From an uncultured Parvularculaceae bacterium (GTDB lineage Bacteria > Pseudomonadota > Alphaproteobacteria > Caulobacterales > Parvularculaceae): a stretch of DNA of 64,000 nt. The stretch lies in assembly GCA_947259375.1 (NCBI GenBank), contig CAMYLZ010000009.1, forward strand, positions 62,001 through 126,000, written 5' to 3'. Of the stretch, positions 1 to 9,025 are shown piece by piece; within the stretch, counting starts at the first letter, position 1; every line of letters begins with the position of its first letter. The notes beneath the pieces were generated by a model that did no database searches, was not told where the DNA came from, and was given only the letters and a program-made list of their open reading frames with translations. The position numbers were made by a program, and so were the translations under genes.

Positions 1-557
1 GTCCGGCAACCGAGCCTGATCGCCGAGGAAAGCAGCCGGTAGCCGGGGGCCGCGCGGGCGCCTTCATTTTCTGCGGTGTGCTTGTGTTCAAGCTCGTCAT
101 CGCGGAACTGGCGCACAGTATCGCAAAGTTGAGGCTCAACCCCGTCGAGCTCTTCGATCTGTTCGGCATAGTGCTTTTCGATGACGTCCTCGACGGCTTC
201 CGTGCAGGCCATCGCCGCTTTCTCACCCAGCAGCGCAGTTGCCGCGCCAAGGCCAAACCCGGCAGCGTTCCAGAGAGGCGCCAGCAGCGTCGGGCGAATG
301 CGACGCTCAGCCAGGAGCCGGTCGAAAGTTTCCAGATGATGCTGCTCGCCGTCTTCCATATGCTGGATAAGTTTTGCCGTGCGTTCCTTGTGCGGAAGAT
401 TTTCAAACACCGCCCGCTGGCCGCGATAGATCGCAACAGCGCCATATTCGCCTGCATGATCGACCCGCAGCATGTCGGCAATTCGCGCGCCGCGCGGGCC
501 GGGTCTTGCCGGCGATGGTTCGGGTGAAACGGGACTTGGCGAAACGGACTTGGCCAT
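1..557 (-). CDS. coq7: Demethoxyubiquinone hydroxylase, COQ7 family (3' end cut by window edge)
   Basis: Hydroxylates 5-demethoxyubiquinol in ubiquinone synthesis as a membrane-associated di-iron enzyme. Translating the minus strand from 557 gives 185 residues with no stop before base 1. The ferritin-like iron ligands are visible: E37 in DHAGEYGA, E71 and H74 in the ExxH of GEQHH, E120/E123 in CTEAVED, and E155/H158 in DELEH. The protein already reaches the conserved C-terminal region, so only a few residues should lie outside the window. The ATG shares one base with the TGA of dsbB (TGATG), so the two are probably translated together. The family call is secure; the ubiquinone role is from family knowledge. 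Confidence 0.93.
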   Translation of the reverse strand, partial: MAKSVSPSPVSPEPSPARPGPRGARIADMLRVDHAGEYGAVAIYRGQRAVFENLPHKERTAKLIQHMEDGEQHHLETFDRLLAERRIRPTLLAPLWNAAGFGLGAATALLGEKAAMACTEAVEDVIEKHYAEQIEELDGVEPQLCDTVRQFRDDELEHKHTAENEGARAAPGYRLLSSAIRLGCR

Positions 558-1099
558 CACGTCGCGCCTGTCTTGAAATGCCGCGCCGCACGGGTCTCGC
601 GAAGCGCGGCGAAAAGCGTCAGGGCGAACAGGCCGGCTGACACCAGGAGGTTGTAGCCGGCCATGGAAACGCCGAACAACCGCCATTGAACCTCTTCGCA
701 TGAGGGGCCGCTCGCCGCCTCGTTGAGCGACGCCGCCAGATCGGCAACCGAGATATCGACGCCGCCGCCTGCGCAAATCGCCGGGCCCGGCCAATAGCCG
801 TATTCCACGCCAATATGGAAAAAAGCGAGGCCGGCGCTCACCGCATAGACCAAGGCGGCCGCGCCGACGGCGCTTGCGGCGCCAAGCCGCGATTTAAAGG
901 CCCGCGCCAGCATCAGCCCCGCTGCGGCCAGCGCCAGCGCCGTCCAGTGGGCTTCACGCTGGTCGAGGCACAAAACGCACGGGATGAGGCCGCCGACCCG
1001 TTCAAACAAATGGGCGCCGGCAAGCAAGCCGGCGCTTGCCGCAAGGGCCAGCCCAAGCGTGCGTTCAGTAAAGGAAAAGCGCTGCAGCGACAAAAGCAT
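557..1099 (-). CDS. dsbB: Disulfide bond formation protein DsbB family
   Basis: Inner-membrane quinone-linked oxidase that recycles the periplasmic thiol oxidase DsbA. From the ATG at 1099 the protein has 180 residues and about four hydrophobic segments (roughly 15-33, 50-66, 76-96 and 144-166). The first periplasmic loop carries the CxxC pair C41/C44 in IPCVLC; the second loop holds C109 and C134, the pair that exchanges with DsbA. The open frame extends upstream over exoD, but that part is arginine-rich and unlike a membrane protein. An ATG at 1156, 14 bases after the exoD stop, is the alternative start. Neither start has a strong Shine-Dalgarno sequence. Confidence 0.9.
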   Translation of the reverse strand: MLLSLQRFSFTERTLGLALAASAGLLAGAHLFERVGGLIPCVLCLDQREAHWTALALAAAGLMLARAFKSRLGAASAVGAAALVYAVSAGLAFFHIGVEYGYWPGPAICAGGGVDISVADLAASLNEAASGPSCEEVQWRLFGVSMAGYNLLVSAGLFALTLFAALRETRAARHFKTGAT

Positions 1100-1170
1100 G
1101 CCGTCTATATAGCGCCGAAAGGCGCGGCGGCGCCTTAGACGGATCGTCACATCCATGCATGGCGGGTTGC

Positions 1171-1857
1171 CTAGAGGCCAAGCCAGCCCCGGATCAGGTG
1201 AACAGCTTCGGCGCCAAGAAAGATCAGCAGCATCACCCAGACAAAACCGACCAACAATCCGGCGATCACCAGAAGGCCATCCCGTTCGATCAGCCCGAGC
1301 GCGGTGATGGCGACGCCGATCCCCGGCACCGTGTTGGTCGAGGGCAGGGGCGTCAGAATCGACGCGATGGGTATGAGCATCAATGCGCCGACCAGGCGGT
1401 GCCCGAGATGGCCGGTGACCGGTCTCCATCGCGGCGAGGCGATGCGTTCCAGCCAGCCGACATATTTTTCCGCCCGTTTCAACACGCTCTGAAACGCGCC
1501 TACGGCAAAGGGGCGATCATGCAGCTTTCGGGGCAGCCACGGATGGCGCCCGCCCATCGCCATTTGGCCGGCCAGCGCGAGCATTGGCAGGGCAACAATT
1601 TGCGGCAGCAGGTAAACAAACGGCAAGCAGCATGGCAGCGCCAGCAACAACAGCAAAAAGCCGAAAGCGCGTTCGTCAAGCCGATCGACGATATCGCCAA
1701 GCCGGGCGGTGGAAGCGGGCTCGCTGTCGTGCGGGTCTGCGGCGTGCGGTTCTGCGGCGTTTACGCGCAAATCATCAAGGATTTCGTTCAAAACCTGCGT
1801 GGCGCCGCGCATGCGCGGCTGGGCGGCTCCGTCAGAGGCCATGGGTTTATCCAGCAT
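1171..1857 (-). CDS. exoD: Exopolysaccharide synthesis protein ExoD family
   Basis: 228-residue membrane protein of the ExoD family, named for a Sinorhizobium meliloti gene affecting exopolysaccharide and alkali tolerance; the biochemical role is unknown. After a polar N-terminus of about 60 residues come hydrophobic stretches near 65-100 (a leucine run, then CCLPFVYLLPQIVALPML) and 155-225. The proline-rich PIASILTPLPSTNTVPG segment is typical of the family. It is probably the first gene of an exoD-dsbB-coq7 minus-strand unit. An in-frame ATG five codons downstream is an alternative start, and no clear ribosome-binding site separates them. Confidence 0.85.
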   Translation of the reverse strand: MLDKPMASDGAAQPRMRGATQVLNEILDDLRVNAAEPHAADPHDSEPASTARLGDIVDRLDERAFGFLLLLLALPCCLPFVYLLPQIVALPMLALAGQMAMGGRHPWLPRKLHDRPFAVGAFQSVLKRAEKYVGWLERIASPRWRPVTGHLGHRLVGALMLIPIASILTPLPSTNTVPGIGVAITALGLIERDGLLVIAGLLVGFVWVMLLIFLGAEAVHLIRGWLGL

Positions 1858-1988
1858 CTTGTTTCACTCGCGATGTAAGCCGCTTTGCCCGATCCCAACA
1901 GGGCCGGCTTAATAAAACATCATCACCCGTCTTGACCCGGACTTCGCGCTACCTAATATGCCGCCCTCGTCGTCGACCGCGATCGGAT

Positions 1989-2074
1989 GCCCCTCTGGCG
2001 GAACTGGTAGACGCGCTGGATTCAAAATCCTGTTCCTTTTAGGAGTGCCGGTTCGATTCCGGCGGGGGGCACCA
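1989..2074 (+). tRNA. tRNA-Leu (anticodon CAA), CCA encoded
   Basis: A class II tRNA. The acceptor stem GCCCCTC pairs with GGGGGGC (one T-G wobble), the anticodon loop TTCAAAATC reads CAA, a long variable arm follows, then the T arm GGTTCGATTCC and a templated ACCA end at 2071-2074. It decodes UUG leucine codons. A T-run follows immediately. Confidence 0.96.
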
Positions 2075-2109
2075 ACTTTTTACGCGCGGCGACCAGGCCC
2101 GTTTCGCCG

Positions 2110-2445
2110 TCAGACTTTCTTCACGAACGCGGATTTCAGTTTCATCGCTCCAATGCCGTCTATGCGGCAATCAATGTCATGATCGCCGCCGACGAGGCGA
2201 ATGTTCTTCACTTTGACGCCGACTTTGACGACCTGGGAAGAGCCCTTGATTTTCAGATCCTTGATGACGGTCACCGTGTCGCCATCGGCGAGGGGCGCGC
2301 CGTTCGCATCGGTGATCGTTGGCGGACTGTCCTCGACAGCGTCGCTTGCGCTCCATTCATGGGCGCATTCAGGACAAACCAGCAAAACGCCGTCTTCATA
2401 GGTGAAGGCGGAAGCGCATTGCGGACAGGGCGGCAGTTCAGTCAT
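2110..2445 (-). CDS. yjdM: YjdM/PhnA family zinc-ribbon protein
   Basis: 111-residue cytoplasmic protein with the two-part YjdM architecture. An N-terminal zinc ribbon has two CxxC pairs (CPQC near residue 7 and CPEC near residue 24). The C-terminal PhnA domain contains [17 protein letters not shown] and ends in the typical FVKKV. The length matches the family. It was historically called alkylphosphonate uptake protein PhnA, but the E. coli member is not a phosphonate enzyme and its function remains unclear. It faces the tRNA-Leu gene from the opposite strand and appears to be a single-gene unit. Confidence 0.92.
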   Translation of the reverse strand: MTELPPCPQCASAFTYEDGVLLVCPECAHEWSASDAVEDSPPTITDANGAPLADGDTVTVIKDLKIKGSSQVVKVGVKVKNIRLVGGDHDIDCRIDGIGAMKLKSAFVKKV

Positions 2446-2535
2446 GGTTGTTCACCAGGCATTCTGCGGTTGGCATAAGCGCTGTCTGATCCAATGTCGA
2501 TGGCGCCGGGCGACCGCCGACGATCCTTGCGCGCT

Positions 2536-2566
2536 AATAAAAAAGCGCCCTGCCAGAGGGCGCTTC
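2536..2566 (-). terminator. Rho-independent terminator after the beta-helix gene
   Basis: Stem AAGCGCCC (2543-2550) and GGGCGCTT (2558-2565) with a 7-base loop. On the minus strand it is followed by a run of T. It lies 28 bases beyond the stop of the gene ending at 2594. Confidence 0.85.
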
Positions 2567-2593
2567 TTGTAACTGTTTGTTGTTCCAGTGAGG

Positions 2594-3670
2594 CTAGCAG
2601 CGGCCCTTGCGCCGGTCGCGCTTCGAGCATTTGTCGCCAGCGTTGTTCTCAATGACATTGTTCGTAATCTTGGGCTTCAGCCCTTCACGGACGAAAATTG
2701 ACAAGCCGTCATTGCCGACAATGTCGTTATCTTCGATGACGCCGTTGACGCCAAAGGGCACGGCGACCCCATCGCCGCTATTCTGGGCGATCTCATTATA
2801 ACGCACGAGGGAAAGCTTGGCGTATTTGTCGAGGATGACGCCAGAGCCTTTATTGTTGCGGATCTTGTTGCCGATCAGCTTGGCCGCGCCATAGCCTGAC
2901 GACTTCACGCCGCTATCCAGATTGTCGAAAATCTCGTTGCCCGCGATCACCACATCGGCGCGGCTGCCTGACGCAATGTCGACACCGACTTTGTTTTGCA
3001 GAATCTTGTTGTCGATAATGAAGCTTTGCGACAGTGAATGCGGCTGCGCGACAAATACGCCTTCAGAGCCGGCGCTGATCCGGTTTTTCTCCAGCATCAC
3101 CGTGCCGCCGCTGATGCGAACGGCCGGGCGGACGCCGGAGCCGAGAACGTCGCTCTCTTTCAGCGTGAAGACGCCCTGATCGACATCAATGCAGGCATTG
3201 GCCGAGGAGTTGATCCGGGCCTTAAATTGGACATTCGCCACGACCGCGTGGCTGGTGCCTTCCTTGGGCGAAAACCTAAGGCATGGCGCGTTCATCGGCG
3301 CGGCGATTTCAACGCCTGATCCCGGACCGCGATCGCCCTGAATGAAGACCGATTTGTCGAGCGTGATCGTCTCGTTATAGACGCCGTGCATTACGTAAAC
3401 GACGCCGCCTTCCGCTACGTCGTCAATCGCTTTTGAGATCGACTTGTAAGGGCCAGGGCCATTGGCGTCCACGATGATCTGCATGGGGCCTTTTTTGCCG
3501 GTGCTGGCGGATGTGGATGTCGATGAAGAAGCGTTTGCGCCTGGCTCGTGAATTGGAAACCCGCCGAGCGATTGTGCGTGCGCGCCGCTGAACGCCATTG
3601 CCGCAAAGAGGCCGCCGGCGCCGATTGTCAGCGCTTTCGGGGCGAAATTATTGAACCGTGTACGTGTCAT
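2594..3670 (-). CDS. Exported right-handed parallel beta-helix repeat protein
   Basis: 358 residues. A signal peptide (about residues 1-33, ending in GAHA-Q) is followed by a low-complexity Ser/Thr linker (SSSTSTSASTGKKG). Then come regular rungs of about 20-24 residues rich in N, G, I and V, such as NKIRNNKGSGVILD and NDIVGNDGLSIFV. This is the pattern of the pectate-lyase/NosD-like beta-helix fold. The start GPYKSISKAIDDVAEGGVVYV is the usual entry strand of secreted helices. No catalytic residues can be assigned. The C-terminus is short and basic (KRDRRKGRC). It starts 14 bases after the Sel1 gene stop, so the pair is likely co-transcribed and periplasmic or surface-exposed. Confidence 0.85.
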   Translation of the reverse strand: MTRTRFNNFAPKALTIGAGGLFAAMAFSGAHAQSLGGFPIHEPGANASSSTSTSASTGKKGPMQIIVDANGPGPYKSISKAIDDVAEGGVVYVMHGVYNETITLDKSVFIQGDRGPGSGVEIAAPMNAPCLRFSPKEGTSHAVVANVQFKARINSSANACIDVDQGVFTLKESDVLGSGVRPAVRISGGTVMLEKNRISAGSEGVFVAQPHSLSQSFIIDNKILQNKVGVDIASGSRADVVIAGNEIFDNLDSGVKSSGYGAAKLIGNKIRNNKGSGVILDKYAKLSLVRYNEIAQNSGDGVAVPFGVNGVIEDNDIVGNDGLSIFVREGLKPKITNNVIENNAGDKCSKRDRRKGRC

Positions 3671-3684
3671 CTCCCAGGAACCCC

Positions 3685-4989
3685 CTACTGAATGTCGCGC
3701 GTATATTCAAAGCTGAGCCGGCGAAGCGCGTCATTGGCCGGCGTATAGCCAAGGGCGGCGGCGCGGGCGAGGTGATAGGCTGATTTGCGTTCGTCAGGCG
3801 AAATCTCGTTGAGGCCGGTGGTGCCGTCGCGATAGACGACGCCAAGCGCGTAATGGGCGATGGCGAGGTCATGGTCGGCGGCGTCATTAAGCCATTTGAC
3901 GGCTTTTTCGCCGTCCTGTTCAACGCCAATGCCCCGCACATGCATGATTCCATAGACATATTGCGACATTGGGTGCTCGGCTCTTGCAGCGTCGCCAAAC
4001 AAGTCGACTGTCTGGCGCGGGGTCAGCACGCCGGTGACCACGGCCTGTTTTTCGTCCTCGCTCATATCCGCATCGCGGGCGACAGTAGAATACTGGAACC
4101 GGCGGATGGCGGCGCGGGTCGACGGGCCAAGCCGGTTGTCGATCGACCCAGCGCGGAAGCCCAGCGCGTTGAGCGACCGCTGGATCAGCTCGACGTCGAT
4201 ATCGGACACTGCTTCCAGCGCGTCGGCCATGCGAATTTCTTCTAGTTCTTTTTTCAGCCGCTCCAGCTCTTCTTGCTGGCGCGTCTTGCCGGTGTGCTCC
4301 GGCGGCAGCGGCGGTTGCCAGTCGACGGCTTTATCGAGCGCAGTTTCGATTTCTTTCTTGTTCATCAAAGGCTCGAGAAATTCATAAGCCGCGCTCGCTT
4401 CGCCGACGCCGCGTTCCTTGGCAAGCGCATACATTTGCAGTGCCTTGGTGTTGCTCTTATCGAGGCCGGCGCCTTTCTGATACATCTCGCCAAGACGATA
4501 AATATCATAGGCGCTGCCAGACTCGAAGGTGCGCGAAATCAGGTTTTCGGCCTTGCTGACATCGCCGGAACTCATGCGAAACCGAATTTCAGTGAGGCGT
4601 GCTTCGGCGAGGATCTGCGCATTCACTTCGGCCGCAGTCGGTAGTTGGTAGGCGGAGAAATCATGATAGGCGGCGAGCGTGTACCACAATAGCGCCTGCA
4701 CATTGTCGACCGGGATTTCTTCAAGCGGCGTTGCCGCGCCCGAAGCCACTTCAAGTGATTTGCCGGAATAAACGTCGCCGAGGATTTTTTTAGAGCGAAT
4801 ATCGCCGGCAACGGCGAAACGCCGCCAAATGTCGAGCGCTTGGGCGTATTGGCCGTTCTTGTAAGCCTCAAGGCCGGCCTCATAAGTGGCGTGAGCCGGA
4901 ACCGCGGTCAGCATGAGCGCCGACGCCGCGACAAGGCCGCCAAGCATGCGGCGCGCTTTTCCAATCAGCATCTTCGGATCTCTTTTCAT
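3685..4989 (-). CDS. Periplasmic Sel1-repeat protein with peptidoglycan-binding domain
   Basis: 434 residues from the ATG at 4989, preceded by AGGGGAAGCGGGGAA; the frame is open to a TTG at 5007, which is less likely. A signal peptide ends near AHA at about residue 34. Sel1/TPR-like helical repeats follow (for example ALLWYTLAAYHDFSAYQL and YDIYRLGEMYQKGAGLDKSNTKAL), then a charged coiled stretch near 235-255. A peptidoglycan-binding type 1 domain (LIQRSLNALGFRAGSIDNR, then GPSTRAAIRRFQ) lies near 265-297, followed by two more Sel1 repeats. The mix suggests an envelope scaffold that touches the cell wall. The downstream beta-helix protein may be a partner by operon context; no specific function is recognised. 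Confidence 0.87.
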   Translation of the reverse strand: MKRDPKMLIGKARRMLGGLVAASALMLTAVPAHATYEAGLEAYKNGQYAQALDIWRRFAVAGDIRSKKILGDVYSGKSLEVASGAATPLEEIPVDNVQALLWYTLAAYHDFSAYQLPTAAEVNAQILAEARLTEIRFRMSSGDVSKAENLISRTFESGSAYDIYRLGEMYQKGAGLDKSNTKALQMYALAKERGVGEASAAYEFLEPLMNKKEIETALDKAVDWQPPLPPEHTGKTRQQEELERLKKELEEIRMADALEAVSDIDVELIQRSLNALGFRAGSIDNRLGPSTRAAIRRFQYSTVARDADMSEDEKQAVVTGVLTPRQTVDLFGDAARAEHPMSQYVYGIMHVRGIGVEQDGEKAVKWLNDAADHDLAIAHYALGVVYRDGTTGLNEISPDERKSAYHLARAAALGYTPANDALRRLSFEYTRDIQ

Positions 4990-5215
4990 TTCCCCGCTTC
5001 CCCTCAACAGTACGCCCGGACTTCCTCAAGACCAGCGGAGCGCTGTTCCGGCGAAGTCTGACAGCGCGGCGCGATACGCTCGCCTCGCGCGCCATTAAAG
5101 CACGCCTTGCTGCGTCCCACTATATTAACCTTAGCATTATTGATCGGAAAAGGGCGCCCCTTGCGTCAAGGCGGCTGGCGCGGGGGCTTGCTTTTGCGCT
5201 GTGTTTGGCCGCCGG

Positions 5216-5494
5216 TCAGGCAACGTCCGGGGCGCAGGTGACTTCGAATACGCAGATCGGTTGTTTCGCGCTTCCTTCATCCGGCAGGCGCCGAACTAAG
5301 TGCCCGGATTCCTTGCAAAAATGTGGAATATCGACGACCGCCAACGGATCGTCGGCGCGGACCAGCAATTTCGTTCCGGATTGCAATCGCCGTAACGCGG
5401 CCTCCATCCGGATGACCGGCATCGGGCAGCGATAACCGGTCGCATCGACTTCAATCGCCGGTTGGCGCGTTTGTCTGTCAGGTTCCTGGCTCAC
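5216..5494 (-). CDS. tusA: TusA family sulfurtransferase
   Basis: 92-residue cytoplasmic sulfur carrier. The signature CPMPVIRME contains the persulfide-forming cysteine near residue 23, followed by the usual small alpha/beta fold ending in FEVTC. I chose the GTG at 5494 because AAGGG lies seven bases upstream; the frame extends to a TTG at 5518 with no site. TusA-like proteins relay sulfur for tRNA thiolation or other sulfur transfers; which one cannot be told, since no tusBCDE or dsr genes are nearby. It stands alone on the minus strand, 226 bases before the Sel1 gene. Confidence 0.88.
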   Translation of the reverse strand: MSQEPDRQTRQPAIEVDATGYRCPMPVIRMEAALRRLQSGTKLLVRADDPLAVVDIPHFCKESGHLVRRLPDEGSAKQPICVFEVTCAPDVA

Positions 5495-5592
5495 AAAATC
5501 ACCCTTGAAGGGACGCAAATGATCCCGATACGCGATTACGTCTCAATTGTGGAGAAATTTGTAGGCGCTCTTCATCGCCGCAGCGCAAAAGA

Positions 5593-5624
5593 AAGCCCCG
5601 CAAGGCGCGCGCCTTGCGGGGCGT
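5593..5624 (-). terminator. Terminator hairpin after the TonB receptor gene
   Basis: Perfect 12-base stem: GCCCCGCAAGGC (5595-5606) pairs with GCCTTGCGGGGC (5611-5622) over a GCGC loop. On the minus strand it is followed by TTTC, then TTTT. It sits about 20 bases past the stop of the receptor gene. Confidence 0.8.
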
Positions 5625-5642
5625 GTTGCGCCAGCCTGCTGA

Positions 5643-8012
5643 CTAGAGGCCCAGCTGCAGCTCGATGCCGACGACCCGGCCTTTGGTGAGCGGCGAGAAT
5701 GTGCCGCCGCCCAGACTGGCCGGCAATTGCGTGTCGCCGCCAAAATTCGGCTCATGCAACAGGTTTTTGCCGTAAATCGAAATCGTTACATGATTGTCGA
5801 GCGTGGTCAGCGCCACGCTGGCGTCGATGATCTCGAGTTCGTTCAGTACGCCGAGATTGTTGTCCGTATAGAACGAACGATCGCGGTGTGAATAATTGAA
5901 CCGCGTATTCAGCGTTCCGAGATTGCTCAGCGGCAATGAATGGACAAAGCCGGCGCTATAGGTCCATGGTACGAGCCGCGGGATTTCGAGCGCGAAATCC
6001 TCACTGTCAATGACCGATGGCCCCGGACTGCCGTCACTGCTGATGTCGGCGAGGATCTTGTCATAATCCCCATTGGCGTGACCGACCGAGGCGGTAAGCA
6101 GCAGATTGTCTGTGACGCTGTATCGGCCTTCGGCTTCAAACCCCCAGATCGTCGCATCCGCCGTGTTGTCGATAATCTGGACGACGCCGGTGACCGGGTC
6201 TGCGAGGTTGATTTCCCGCTGCATGTCGTTGATGTCGTTATAGAAGAAAGCCGCATTAAGGGTCGCGCGGCCATCGCCCGGCTGGGCTTTCAGACCGACC
6301 TCAAAGGCGTTGACTTTCTCTTCATCAAACGGGCCCGGATCAAAGACGGTCGTCGACGTATTGCGGAAATTATATCCGCCCGAACGCACGCCTTGCGTCC
6401 AGTGTCCGTAGATATTTACATTGTCCGCCGCGGCATATTCGAGGCCGATTTTCGGCGTGAAATTCGACCAGCTTTCGGAATCGGCGAAGTCAACCGGACA
6501 GGTGCCTTCAACAACGCCGCAGAAGGGCACGCCGAACAGGGTTGTCGCGATATTGCCATTGGCGCGGATATTCGAGATCTCCGCGTCTTTTTCTTCATGC
6601 GTCCAGCGCCCGCCCAGCGTGAGCACCAACCGGTCGCTGAGGTCATAATCAAGCTGGCCGAAAAGGCCGATGACGTCATGTTCTTGTGCGCCGCCGCCGA
6701 AGAAATTTTGCAGGCCGCCAAGGATAAAGCGGCGCTCCGTATACGCCAGATCCTGGGTGAAATAGTAAAATCCTGCCGTAACGTCGAGGCCTCCGAAACG
6801 TCCATTATATCGAAGTTCGTTCGACCACTGATCCTGATCGGAACTTGAAGTCGAGTGGAACAGGAAGAGCGGCGTTGCGTCAATGTCCCCATCGGTTTCG
6901 GATTCATACTCACGCCAGCCAAACAGATTGGTGACCGTGCCGTCGCCAAAGGGAACATCCCATGTAAACTCCGCCGTCAGCTGATTGGCCTCGCTGTCAT
7001 AGCTGCCCGGGTTGTCGATGGAAAAATCGAAGCCGTCGCGCGGCGCGGAGAAGAAGAAATTCGGCGCGCCGTTCCCGCCGATGTGATTTTGCGACGCCGG
7101 GCCGTCGCCATCGCTTTCGAAATGTTCGAAATTGACATGAATTTCGAAATTGTCGCTCGGCCGGAAGGTCAGCGACGGGCGGATGATAAAGGTTTCCGCG
7201 CGGCCGAAATCTTCAAAATCATCAACTCCTGGCCCTTGCACCAGCGCGCCGACAACGGCGCCGGTGCCGGCGCCCAAAAGCGGGTCAAGCGCCGCAGTGT
7301 AAAACGGCGCTGCGAGCGCGTTGGGAACCGGGCCGCCGAGATAACGTCGGTGATAGCCTTTGTCTTCATTGTAATAGACAGAAACGCGGGCGGCGAGGAC
7401 ATCCTTGATCAGCGGGCCGCTTATCGCGCCCATGGTGTAATAATTCTCGCCGGTCGAACGCAGGCCGCTTTCGATAGCGCCTTTGAACGATGCTTCAAAT
7501 TCTTGCAGGTTCGGGCGCTTGTAGTTCAACAAGACGGCGCCGCCGGTCACATTGCGGCCGAAGAGAATGCCTTGCGGACCGCGCAGCACTTCGATTGATT
7601 CAAGGTCGAAGATATCGAAGACGACGCCGCCATTGATGCCGAGATAAACGCCGTCCTTGAATACGCCGACGGTCGGGTCGATCGACGGGATCGACGAGTT
7701 AATCCCGATGCCGCGGATCGAAAAGTTGGCGGTGCCGCGGCTTGTTGCGATGTCATCGAACGACACGTTGGGGATCGCGGTGGTAAGGCTTTGCAGATCC
7801 CGTACTTTCAACGCATCGAGTTGCTCGTCGCCATAGGCGGTGACGGCCAGCGGCACGTCCTGGACGTCTTCCGCATTGGCCTTCTTGGTGCCGGTGACGA
7901 GAATTTGATCGCGCAGCGTTTGTACTGCGGACTGCGCCTGCGCCGCCCCCGGTGCGGCGATAGCCGCGGCGAGCGCCATTGCGGATGCCTTGACGGCATA
8001 CCCGTGTTTCAT
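5643..8012 (-). CDS. TonB-dependent outer-membrane receptor
   Basis: 789 residues from the ATG at 8012, which has a strong AGGGAGG site; upstream in-frame residues are not protein-like. A signal peptide (residues 1-26, AQA-Q) is followed by a short stretch with a TonB-box-like ILVTGTK. The plug domain has the usual DVPLAVTAYGDEQL, NFSIRGIG and LRGPQGILFGRNVTGGAV motifs. The 22-strand barrel region has many aromatic-ended strands. It ends GIELQLGL, lacking the common terminal aromatic residue. The closest recognisable type is the large alphaproteobacterial iron-complex/unknown-substrate receptor class; no neighbour reveals the ligand. An inverted repeat lies 38 bases upstream of the start. Confidence 0.93.
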   Translation of the reverse strand: MKHGYAVKASAMALAAAIAAPGAAQAQSAVQTLRDQILVTGTKKANAEDVQDVPLAVTAYGDEQLDALKVRDLQSLTTAIPNVSFDDIATSRGTANFSIRGIGINSSIPSIDPTVGVFKDGVYLGINGGVVFDIFDLESIEVLRGPQGILFGRNVTGGAVLLNYKRPNLQEFEASFKGAIESGLRSTGENYYTMGAISGPLIKDVLAARVSVYYNEDKGYHRRYLGGPVPNALAAPFYTAALDPLLGAGTGAVVGALVQGPGVDDFEDFGRAETFIIRPSLTFRPSDNFEIHVNFEHFESDGDGPASQNHIGGNGAPNFFFSAPRDGFDFSIDNPGSYDSEANQLTAEFTWDVPFGDGTVTNLFGWREYESETDGDIDATPLFLFHSTSSSDQDQWSNELRYNGRFGGLDVTAGFYYFTQDLAYTERRFILGGLQNFFGGGAQEHDVIGLFGQLDYDLSDRLVLTLGGRWTHEEKDAEISNIRANGNIATTLFGVPFCGVVEGTCPVDFADSESWSNFTPKIGLEYAAADNVNIYGHWTQGVRSGGYNFRNTSTTVFDPGPFDEEKVNAFEVGLKAQPGDGRATLNAAFFYNDINDMQREINLADPVTGVVQIIDNTADATIWGFEAEGRYSVTDNLLLTASVGHANGDYDKILADISSDGSPGPSVIDSEDFALEIPRLVPWTYSAGFVHSLPLSNLGTLNTRFNYSHRDRSFYTDNNLGVLNELEIIDASVALTTLDNHVTISIYGKNLLHEPNFGGDTQLPASLGGGTFSPLTKGRVVGIELQLGL

Positions 8013-8049
8013 TGGTAACCTCCCTGTACGCGCCTTGATCGAGCAAAGC

Positions 8050-8071
8050 GTCAATTCATTTTTTGAATGAC
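8050..8071. promoter_or_regulatory. Inverted repeat upstream of the TonB receptor gene
   Basis: GTCAATTCA and TGAATGAC face each other across TTTTT, with one unpaired A. It lies 38-59 bases upstream of the receptor start, where an operator or promoter would be expected. The binding factor is unknown. Confidence 0.3.
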
Positions 8072-8275
8072 AAGGATGATGACCGAGATTATGCGCGCCG
8101 CCAACGGGCATTCACAGCATGAAGAGCCAATAAAACCGAGCAAAATGAGTGATTTCGCTCATCACGTGGGAACTGTTGCGGTTTTTCAACACTTAGCGGC
8201 CGCGGCCAGGCCGGCGGCTTTGCGCGCCGGCAGGGCGGTCGAGCGGCCGGATTGGCGCAGGCCCTGCGCGGCTGG

Positions 8276-9025
8276 TTAGCCGCGCAGCTTTTCCGACAAT
8301 TGCGACATGGAAAATGGGAACACGATGGTATTCGTGCGATCTCCGGCGATTTCCTGGAGCGAGTTGAGGTAGCGCAGCTCCATGGCCCCCGGCGCTGTCG
8401 CGAGCACTGTCGCCGCTTCGGACAGTTTCGCCGCAGCCTGAAATTCGCCTTCGGCAAGAATGACTTTGGCTCGTCTTTCACGCTCGGCTTCGGCTTGTTT
8501 GGCGATGGCGCGGATCATCGATTGATCGACATCGACATGCTTGATCTCGACATTCGAAACCTTGATGCCCCAGGCCTCGGTTTGCTGATCGAGGATTTCC
8601 TGAATGTCCTTGTTGAGCTTGTCGCGCTCTTGCAGCATTTCATCGAGATCATGCTTGCCGAGCACCGAGCGCAGGGTGGTCTGGGCGAGCTGGCTGGTCG
8701 CCGCCATGTAATTTTCAACCTGTACGACGGCGCGCACCGCGTCGACCACGCGATAATAAATCACTGCATTCACTTTCACCGAGACGTTATCCTGGGAAAT
8801 CACATCCTGTGTCGGAACGTCATGGACGAGCGTGCGCATATCCACCTTGCGCATGACCTGAATGACAGGGATGAGCAGGATAAGGCCGGGCCCGGCGGCG
8901 CGCCGGCCAACGCGGCCAAGCGTGAAAATGACGCCGCGTTCGTACTCTTTGAGGATCTTGATGATGCTCGTCAAAATTACAAATCCGAAGACGAGGATCG
9001 GGATGAAAAAACCAATGCCGCTCAT
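8276..9025 (-). CDS. Slipin/stomatin-family SPFH membrane protein
   Basis: 249 residues. One N-terminal membrane segment (about 5-22) is followed by the band 7/SPFH domain (EYERGVIFTLGRVG, GPGLILLIPVIQVMRKVDMR) and a coiled C-terminal part with QAEAERERRAKVILAEGE, typical of prokaryotic stomatins. Such proteins oligomerise in membrane microdomains. In archaea and bacteria they are partners and substrates of NfeD/1510-type proteases, which fits this operon: long NfeD, short NfeD, slipin. Its ATG overlaps the short NfeD stop by four bases (ATGA), and a good AAAGGAG site precedes it. Confidence 0.94.
   Translation of the reverse strand: MSGIGFFIPILVFGFVILTSIIKILKEYERGVIFTLGRVGRRAAGPGLILLIPVIQVMRKVDMRTLVHDVPTQDVISQDNVSVKVNAVIYYRVVDAVRAVVQVENYMAATSQLAQTTLRSVLGKHDLDEMLQERDKLNKDIQEILDQQTEAWGIKVSNVEIKHVDVDQSMIRAIAKQAEAERERRAKVILAEGEFQAAAKLSEAATVLATAPGAMELRYLNSLQEIAGDRTNTIVFPFSMSQLSEKLRG

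Noticed and set aside
5160-5215. A plus-strand signal-peptide-like stretch (AARGLAFALCLAAGQ-like) before tusA.
   Set aside because: The frame has no ATG with a ribosome-binding site and continues only as an antisense frame of tusA.
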